Below, piece after piece: positions 13,884-19,832 of a DNA stretch of 26,568 nt; the first letter of the stretch is position 1; each line of letters begins with the position of its first letter. The position numbers were made by a program, and so were the translations under genes. The stretch is taken from assembly GCA_024405075.1 (NCBI GenBank), contig JAKSPG010000002.1, positions 1-26,568 on the forward strand. The letters are read 5' to 3'. The stretch is from Elusimicrobiaceae bacterium. GTDB taxonomy: Bacteria; Elusimicrobiota; Elusimicrobia; Elusimicrobiales; Elusimicrobiaceae. The notes under the pieces are model-generated. The model ran no database searches. It was not told the DNA's origin and saw only the letters and a program-made list of their open reading frames with translations.

Positions 13884-14492
13884 TTATAACCTCTCCTCGT
13901 CGCGCAGGGCGTTGCGCATAAACGGATTTTTGATTTTTTCGTACCCAATGGTGGAACTGCATTTTCCACCGTAGCTATGCCCGGCAAAAATTTGCGTATC
14001 CTCGGGCAGGTGCGCCAGTTTAACTAAACTTTGGCGCATGGCACGCGGGTTGGAAGTGGGTAAATCTACCCGTCCGCACGCACCGGGGAAAAGGGTATCG
14101 CCCGTAAAAACGATATTTCCTATTTTAATACATACACCGCCCGCCGTGTGGCCGGGGGTGGGGATGATTTCCACGTCAAACGGGCCGATATGAAACGTCT
14201 GCGTGCCGTTATACACGTGCAGAAATTGCGGGTCCAGGCCTGCAAGTAGCACATCCGGCTCTTGAAGATATCCTTTCACCCCTGTTTTTTGGAGTAAATC
14301 TTGGGCGAATTTGACGTGGTCAAAGTGGCCATGCGTGAAAAATACCCCTAGCAGGGTTAGTTTTTTTTCTGTTAAGGTATGTTCCAAAAAATTCATGTCC
14401 CATGCCGGGTCTATCAGCAAGGCTTTGCCTTCTTGGCTGACGAGGTACGTGCAATTGGCCATGGGGCCTAATTCTAGAACATCAATTTGCAT
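13884..14492 (-). CDS. MBL-fold metallohydrolase (GloB-like)
   Basis: 202 aa. Metal-binding motif THGHFDH (His54, His56, Asp58, His59), then His115 (PTPGHTAGG), Asp132 (TGDTLF) and His172 (GHSYGG): the full set of a metallo-beta-lactamase-fold hydrolase with two metals. The overall pattern fits the hydroxyacylglutathione-hydrolase-like branch, which cleaves thioesters; the substrate here is unknown. It begins 4 nt after the ftsB-like stop, with no strong ribosome site, so it probably depends on coupling. Confidence 0.88.
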   Translation of the reverse strand: MQIDVLELGPMANCTYLVSQEGKALLIDPAWDMNFLEHTLTEKKLTLLGVFFTHGHFDHVKFAQDLLQKTGVKGYLQEPDVLLAGLDPQFLHVYNGTQTFHIGPFDVEIIPTPGHTAGGVCIKIGNIVFTGDTLFPGACGRVDLPTSNPRAMRQSLVKLAHLPEDTQIFAGHSYGGKCSSTIGYEKIKNPFMRNALRDEERL

Positions 14493-14496
14493 AGTT

Positions 14497-14793
14497 TTAC
14501 GGAGCCGGAAACCGGATTTCTATCTCGCCCGGTTTAGCTAAATTATATTTTGTCCTGGCAATTTTTTCAAGTAAGGCCGGGTCCTGCTGTTCTAACTGTT
14601 CTTGGGTGTGCAGGAGTTCTTCGTATTCCTTATCCAACAGTTCGTTTTGCCGGGTTAATTTGTGCGTTTCTATTTTATTGTGTACCAGGCTGATCAAATT
14701 TCCGCCTAATAGCAAAAGACCCACTGCTACAAAGGCCGCCCCCCATAGCAGTGGTTTTTTGTTTTTTAAGATAGAGCGCAAAAACTCTTTCAT
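14497..14793 (-). CDS. FtsB/DivIC-like septum formation initiator
   Basis: 98 aa. Basic N-terminus, one membrane helix at about 15-37, then a coiled coil (KIETHKLTRQNELLDKEYEELLHTQEQLEQQ) and a short C-terminal region with the typical ARTKYNLAKPGE segment. The family links FtsQ and FtsL in the division complex. It starts in the ATGA overlap with the eno stop; eno followed by ftsB is a common arrangement in bacteria, which supports the call. Confidence 0.88.
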   Translation of the reverse strand: MKEFLRSILKNKKPLLWGAAFVAVGLLLLGGNLISLVHNKIETHKLTRQNELLDKEYEELLHTQEQLEQQDPALLEKIARTKYNLAKPGEIEIRFPAP

Positions 14794-16064
14794 GCTTTTA
14801 TAAAGGCCCGTTTGCGGGCGTATACCGCTTGGCTGGCCAGTTCGGCTTCAATTTGTAACAAGCGGTTGTATTTAGCGGTCCGCTCCGAGCGGGCCGGCGC
14901 GCCGGTTTTAATGGCTCCGGCGTTGGTGGCTACGGCTAAATCGGCAATAAAGGTGTCTTCCGTTTCGCCGGAACGGTGCGATACAATGCACGAATAGCCA
15001 TGCTTTTTAGCCAGTTGCATTACCTCTATCGTTTCCGATACGGTGCCGATTTGGGTTAGTTTAATTAAAATGGAATTAGCGGTGTGCAGTTCAATGCCTT
15101 TTTGCAGCCGTTTTAGGTTAGTAACGAATAAATCGTCGCCGACTAAATTGACGGTCTTGCCCAACTGAGCCGTAAGTGTTTGCCAGTTTTTCCAATCGTC
15201 CTCTTGCAATGGGTCCTCTAACGATATAAGCGGATATTTTTTACACCACGCTTCGTACACAGCAGACAGTTCTTCTGCGGATAAGTCGCGCCCTTCAAAA
15301 TGGTAGCGGCCGTTGTGGAAAAACTCGCTGGCGGCGGCGTCCAGCGCCAGGGCTACCCCGTTATGCCCGGCTTTTTTGGCTGCTGTTAAAATGATTTTAA
15401 GGACGTCCTCGTGTTTGGCAATTTTAGGAGCAAAACCTCCCTCGTCGCCCACCGCGATTACCTGTCCTTGCTCTTTAAGTAGGGCACGCAACGTGTGATA
15501 GGTTTCGCTCGCGCTGCGCAGGGCTTCGCTAAAGGTGGCGGCCTGTACGGGTAAAATCATAAATTCCTGTATGTCCAGACCCGAGTCGGCATGTTTGCCG
15601 CCGTTAATAATGTTAAGCATGGGCGTAGGAAGCAGATAACCGTCTTCGTGCAGGTCGTACACGTGACGCAAGTGCTCGTAGAGTGGTTGTTTAGCACTGT
15701 GGCAACCGGCGCGTAGGGTAGCCATAGAGACAGCCAAAATAGCGTTGGCTCCCAGGTTAGATTTATTGTCCGTCCCGTCCAGGTGAGTCATGCTTTCGTC
15801 CACCAGGCGGATGTCAAACGGATTCATGCCGGCTAGTTGTTGTGAAATACGTTCCACGTGCGCCACGGCTTGTAACACACCTTTGCCGTGGTAACGTGCG
15901 CCACCGTCGCGCAGTTCCAAGGCTTCATGCGAGCCGGTGGACGCGCCACTGGGCACAGCCGCAGTACCTACCGAGCCGTCATCTAATAACACGTCGGCAG
16001 CTACCGTCGGGAATCCGCGGGAATCTAAAATTTCCCGGGCTTGAATTTTTTTGATGCGAACCAT
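14790..16064 (-). CDS. eno: Enolase (phosphopyruvate hydratase)
   Basis: 424 aa, full length. Interconverts 2-phosphoglycerate and phosphoenolpyruvate in glycolysis. Motifs: AREILDSRGFPTV, VPSGASTGSHEALELRD, GDEGGFAP, SLEDPL, GDDLFVT and SHRSGETED. The family signature is normally IKxNQIGT; here it reads IKLTQIGT, with Thr in place of the conserved Asn, while the catalytic Lys before it is kept. AAGGGGG lies just upstream of the start. First gene of a tight five-gene operon. Confidence 0.95.
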   Translation of the reverse strand: MVRIKKIQAREILDSRGFPTVAADVLLDDGSVGTAAVPSGASTGSHEALELRDGGARYHGKGVLQAVAHVERISQQLAGMNPFDIRLVDESMTHLDGTDNKSNLGANAILAVSMATLRAGCHSAKQPLYEHLRHVYDLHEDGYLLPTPMLNIINGGKHADSGLDIQEFMILPVQAATFSEALRSASETYHTLRALLKEQGQVIAVGDEGGFAPKIAKHEDVLKIILTAAKKAGHNGVALALDAAASEFFHNGRYHFEGRDLSAEELSAVYEAWCKKYPLISLEDPLQEDDWKNWQTLTAQLGKTVNLVGDDLFVTNLKRLQKGIELHTANSILIKLTQIGTVSETIEVMQLAKKHGYSCIVSHRSGETEDTFIADLAVATNAGAIKTGAPARSERTAKYNRLLQIEAELASQAVYARKRAFIKA

Positions 16065-16094
16065 ACTTACCCCCTTGGCCGCATAGGTGCGGCA

Positions 16095-17582
16095 CTAGAT
16101 GATACTATCAATGATCTTCTTGCCTTCCTTAATCAGGGCCGCGGGCATTTTTTCATCTTGCGATTCGGCATACATGCGGATGAGTTTTTCCGTGCTGGAA
16201 GGACGTATGGCCAGCCAGCTGCCGCCTTTTAAGATGAACTTAAACCCGTCGGTGGAGTCAATGCGCCAAACGGAAGTTTTATTAATGGAGAGCGGCGGGC
16301 GGATATCCAGCCGTTCCATAATGCGGTTAATTTCCGTTTCGGTTTTGGGGATACTGACCTTTTGGTCAAAAAGCTGGTTGTATTTTTTATAAAAATCTTT
16401 ACGCAGCTGTTTGAGGGTTTTCCCTTCGGTGGCCATCATATCTACCACTAATAAACATGCCAACAAACCGTCTTTATCGGGGATATGGTTGGCAATAGCC
16501 AGCCCGCCCGATTCTTCCATACCCATAATATACTGGCCGGAAGTCATTAGGTCGGTAATGTATTTAAATCCGACGGGCGTTTCGCGCAACATCAACCCGT
16601 GGGCCTTGGCTACTTGGTCTATTAAGTTAGAGGTAATTACACTGCGGCACACGCGCCCTTTGATTTTTTTATTACACACCAAATGGTGCAAGAGCATGGG
16701 GGCAATTTCGTTAGGGGAGATCCACGAGCCGTCGGCATCAATAAGACCGAATTTGTCGCAATCGGAGTTGCAGGCAATACCCAAATGCATTTTTTTGCGT
16801 ACCACCAAACCGGCCAGTTCCTTTAAGCTCTCCGGCCCTGCATTGGGCACGGTTCCGCCGAAAAGCACATCGTCACTTTCGTGGATACCTTCCACCGTTA
16901 CGCCGTGTTTTTCTAAAAACGGACGGAAATAATTTTTGGCCGAACCAAACAGCGGGTCCACCGCAATTTTGAGTTTAGATTTTTTAAGCGCGCGGGTGTT
17001 AATCAGTTTTTCCAAATGCGCCAAGTAATTTTTGCGCAAATCTTTCGTTACCACTACGGCGGCATTTAGAGAGCCGAACTCCGTGGAGGATGCTTTCAAA
17101 ATTTGTGCGCTGGGGGAAGGAATGCGTTTTTCAATATCTTGTACAATTTCGTTATTGGCAATGCCGCCGTAATACGAAATCCACTTTACACCGTTTACAT
17201 AGTAGGGGGATTCACTTCCCGTAATAACTACGGCTCCGACTGCACATTCGCTTACCACGGCCCACTCAGCTACCGGCGTGGGTAAGGGCGTTTCGGCCAG
17301 GTGGACGGTGATACCGTTTTGCGCAAGCGCGTTGGCGGCTACATAAGCCAGTTGTTTAGAAAGAAAACGCGGGTCAAACCCGACGAAAACGAGCGGATGT
17401 TTAAACTTTTTTCCTTGTTCTTGGCAACGTTTGCGGTATCCGCTTCCCTCAAAACCATAAAAAGGATGTTCTAAAATATGTTCAGAAATCCCGTAAGCTA
17501 AACGCTGTACGGACTGGGCGGTAAGCCCGTCTGCGGTAACGGCCCGGAAGCCGGCTGTGCTAAATTTGATATCTTCACTCAT
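16095..17582 (-). CDS. Divergent alpha-D-phosphohexomutase (phosphoglucomutase/phosphomannomutase family)
   Basis: 495 aa. The four active-site loops are in order: phosphoserine loop TGSESPYYVNGVKW (Ser123), metal loop NSDCDKFG (272-279), sugar loop MEESGG (355-360) and phosphate loop RPSSTEKLIRMYAES (460-474). In standard enzymes the first reads TASHNPxxxNG and the second DPDADR. Here His-Asn after the serine are Glu-Ser, the first metal Asp is Asn272 and the Arg is Lys277. The remaining loops are canonical, as are the N-terminal FSTAGFRAV and GFDPRFLS. It probably still moves phosphate on a hexose phosphate, perhaps with altered metal use or specificity. Gene start lies 9 nt after a TATAAT box. 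It is followed 30 nt later by eno. Confidence 0.88.
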   Translation of the reverse strand: MSEDIKFSTAGFRAVTADGLTAQSVQRLAYGISEHILEHPFYGFEGSGYRKRCQEQGKKFKHPLVFVGFDPRFLSKQLAYVAANALAQNGITVHLAETPLPTPVAEWAVVSECAVGAVVITGSESPYYVNGVKWISYYGGIANNEIVQDIEKRIPSPSAQILKASSTEFGSLNAAVVVTKDLRKNYLAHLEKLINTRALKKSKLKIAVDPLFGSAKNYFRPFLEKHGVTVEGIHESDDVLFGGTVPNAGPESLKELAGLVVRKKMHLGIACNSDCDKFGLIDADGSWISPNEIAPMLLHHLVCNKKIKGRVCRSVITSNLIDQVAKAHGLMLRETPVGFKYITDLMTSGQYIMGMEESGGLAIANHIPDKDGLLACLLVVDMMATEGKTLKQLRKDFYKKYNQLFDQKVSIPKTETEINRIMERLDIRPPLSINKTSVWRIDSTDGFKFILKGGSWLAIRPSSTEKLIRMYAESQDEKMPAALIKEGKKIIDSII

Positions 17583-17591
17583 GGTGCAGAC

Positions 17592-17622
17592 ATTATAGCA
17601 AAATTAAGTGAAAAATTCTCAA
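17592..17622 (-). promoter_or_regulatory. Promoter of the phosphohexomutase gene
   Basis: On the minus strand, TTGAGA (17622-17617), a 19-nt spacer and a perfect TATAAT (17597-17592). The ATG follows only 9 nt after the -10, so the mRNA would have almost no leader. Confidence 0.6.
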
Positions 17623-17632
17623 GTAACCCAAA

Positions 17633-18187
17633 TTAGGATAATCTAAAATAATTCCAGGCACCTGCACTGGTAGTGGGAATAAAAGTCCCCTTCATTATTT
17701 TGGAACAGTAATCACCCCGGCTTTTACTAAAGCCGACATTAACCATTTCAACGCATACCAATTCATCGGCTGAGTATTGTATATGTTCTGGTACTGCGTA
17801 GATATAGAAGGATGCGCGCTTATAAGGACCGGCTATACGGGTAACAACAAGGCCGCGTCCAGTGGACGTCGTGCCGGAGTTACGGATTTGGATGGACCAG
17901 TCGTCGTTTGATTTACCTTGTTTATGGTGGCCAAGTCCGATGCCGTTTGTGGTTCCTGTCCAAGGGATGTCTACGGCCAGCTCGTCAAATGTAGTGGGCC
18001 ACTCGCCATTGGCCAACTGGTAGGCCTTGGCGGCATTGTAAACCGATTTTAACATCGTTATCGCCTGGGCCGATTTTGATTTTTCTACCGCTTTTTGGTA
18101 TTGAGGCAGGGCTACGGCCGCCAGGATACCGATTATTAACACCACTACTAACAGTTCAATTAACGTAAATGCTTGTGTGTTTTTCAT
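17633..18187 (-). CDS. Type IV prepilin-like protein (pilin 5)
   Basis: 184 aa with a short leader of 6 residues (MKNTQA), unlike the 15-residue leaders of pilins 1-4; predicted cut Ala6/Phe7, then FTLIELLVVVLIIGILAAVALPQYQKAVEKSK. The variable domain shares LANGEW and DIPWTG with pilin 2, and has a C-terminal Cys pair 15 residues apart. AAGGAG lies 9 nt upstream. The gene lies immediately before the phosphohexomutase gene on the same strand, with 50 nt between, and diverges from rlmN. Confidence 0.93.
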   Translation of the reverse strand: MKNTQAFTLIELLVVVLIIGILAAVALPQYQKAVEKSKSAQAITMLKSVYNAAKAYQLANGEWPTTFDELAVDIPWTGTTNGIGLGHHKQGKSNDDWSIQIRNSGTTSTGRGLVVTRIAGPYKRASFYIYAVPEHIQYSADELVCVEMVNVGFSKSRGDYCSKIMKGTFIPTTSAGAWNYFRLS

Positions 18188-18225
18188 TGCATTTTTCTCC
18201 TTAGTTGAAAAAATTCCCTACCAGC

Positions 18226-18253
18226 ATTATCGTTTTTTTTTTTGATGTATCAA
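18226..18253 (-). promoter_or_regulatory. Pilin 5 promoter with A11 spacer tract
   Basis: On the minus strand, TTGATA (18253-18248), a 16-nt spacer containing exactly 11 A (18243-18233) and GATAAT (18231-18226). Spacer length and tract length equal those of pilins 1-4, but the homopolymer is A rather than T: the core TCG-T11-GAT is present on the opposite strand, as if inverted. Confidence 0.72.
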
Positions 18254-18362
18254 GGAAAATTTTGCTGTGTGCCAAAACTACCAAGGGGTTTAATGCGTTA
18301 AAATGGGGAAGCCAAGAGCCAAACCGGGAAAAACCATACCTATTATATGCTCAAATAAAAAT

Positions 18363-19385
18363 ATGAATTTTGAGAAACTTAAACAATATATCAAAGATTC
18401 CGGTTTACCTAATTTCCGCATTGCACAAGTGCGCGAAGCCGTTTTCAAGCGCGGGGTGTCCTCGTGGGAAGAAGCGTCCAACCTGCCGGCCGATTTGCGC
18501 GCCAAATTAGACAAAGAATTTCCGATTTTATCCTTCCGGGTTACGCAAGTGGTGTGTTCGCGTCGGGACCGCGTGGCCAAGGCCTTGCTAACGCTACACG
18601 ACGGTTTGCAAATTGAAACGGTGCTCCTGAAACCGCAAGATACGTGGAGTGTATGTGTATCCAGCCAGGTAGGCTGTGCGTTACGCTGTGCGTTTTGCAG
18701 TACGGGTAAAATGGGTTTCAAGCGCGATTTAACGCAAGAGGAAATTACCGACCAGGTGCTAATGTGGTACCAGTATCTACATAAGGAAAAACTGGGCGAG
18801 CGCATTAGCAGTGTGGTGTTTATGGGAATGGGGGAACCGTTACTTAACTATTTAAACGTCGTCAAGGCGGCGCAGGATTTATCCAACCCCGACTACTTAA
18901 ACATTGGCGCGCGGCATATTTCCGTTTCCACTTCCGGCATAGCAGACAAATTGCATAAACTGGCTGTGGATTTGCCGCAGGCGAATTTGGCTGTGTCTTT
19001 GCATAACGCCGATAACGACGAGCGTAGCAAGCTTATGCCCGTCAACCGCCGTTACGATTTGGACGAACTTAAAAAGGCGTTGGAAGAATATATCGCCATG
19101 ACGGGCCGACAAGTGCTTTTGGAATATTCGGTGTTGGAAAACGTCAACAGCCGTCCGGAACACATCCGTAAACTGGCTGATTGGATTTATTCCATTAAAG
19201 ATAATTATTTGTTACACGTTAATTTAATTGCCTGTAATTTGGGCCGCGGTGAAAAAACCGACGAGCGCGTGGTTAAAAATTTTGCCGCGGGTTTGAAGGC
19301 CATGGGCATTGGCGTTACGATACGCAAAAGTATGGGCAACGATATTTTGGCCGCGTGCGGGCAGTTGGCTTCGCAGCGCAAATAG
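18363..19385 (+). CDS. rlmN: 23S rRNA (adenine-C2)-methyltransferase RlmN
   Basis: 340 aa from the ATG at 18363, which fits the family N-terminus (MNFEKLKQYI); an in-frame ATG at 18303 would add 20 atypical residues. Neither start has a clear Shine-Dalgarno site. Radical-SAM motif Cys105-x3-Cys109-x2-Cys112 (GCALRCAFC), the catalytic Cys98 (SVCVSSQVG) and Cys332 (AACGQLA), which together form and resolve the methyl-cysteine intermediate. It methylates C2 of A2503 in 23S rRNA and A37 in some tRNAs. It is followed by a lipoprotein gene whose ribosome site overlaps the rlmN stop. Confidence 0.94.
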   Translation: MNFEKLKQYIKDSGLPNFRIAQVREAVFKRGVSSWEEASNLPADLRAKLDKEFPILSFRVTQVVCSRRDRVAKALLTLHDGLQIETVLLKPQDTWSVCVSSQVGCALRCAFCSTGKMGFKRDLTQEEITDQVLMWYQYLHKEKLGERISSVVFMGMGEPLLNYLNVVKAAQDLSNPDYLNIGARHISVSTSGIADKLHKLAVDLPQANLAVSLHNADNDERSKLMPVNRRYDLDELKKALEEYIAMTGRQVLLEYSVLENVNSRPEHIRKLADWIYSIKDNYLLHVNLIACNLGRGEKTDERVVKNFAAGLKAMGIGVTIRKSMGNDILAACGQLASQRK

Positions 19386-19394
19386 GAGGGGATG

Positions 19395-19832
19395 ATGAAA
19401 GCACGTTGGATAGTAACGTTGATAGCCGTTTTGTTGGGTGGGTGTGCCACCTTGGAGCAGAACAATGTGGATTGGATACCCATAGGGCCGGATTTTCCGC
19501 CTACCAAGGCAAAGGATATCCAAATTATTGCCGGGCGGGAAGATGTTAAACGGCCGTATGGCAATTTGGGATTGTTACGTATTAAAAACTTACGCCCGGA
19601 CCGTGATTCTCTTTTAATGGGTATAGAACGGGGCAAAAAAATAGCTGCCAGCAAAGGGGCGGATGCTATCCAAGTCGGCCAGTATAACAGTGCCGAGGAC
19701 GGTGCCACGGACCCGCGTGTTACGTTAATTATCTATGCTATCAAATACGTAGACCAATTAACCGAGCAGGACGAGCAAGCCATTGAAGATTTTAGAGTAT
19801 TGGGGATGTTAAATGAACGTACTAATAGCTAA
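19395..19832 (+). CDS. Predicted lipoprotein of unknown function
   Basis: 145 aa from the second ATG of ATGATG (19395), which gives a 5-nt spacing from GGAGG; 19392 is the alternative. Hydrophobic signal segment and lipobox LLGG-Cys17, so it should be lipidated by Lgt and anchored in a membrane. The mature part has RPYGNLGLLRIKN and a helix ERGKKIAASKGADAIQV, a pattern seen in small periplasmic lipoproteins, but I do not recognise the family. It overlaps the ComB-QueC gene by 20 bp and is probably co-transcribed with rlmN. Confidence 0.85.
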   Translation: MKARWIVTLIAVLLGGCATLEQNNVDWIPIGPDFPPTKAKDIQIIAGREDVKRPYGNLGLLRIKNLRPDRDSLLMGIERGKKIAASKGADAIQVGQYNSAEDGATDPRVTLIIYAIKYVDQLTEQDEQAIEDFRVLGMLNERTNS

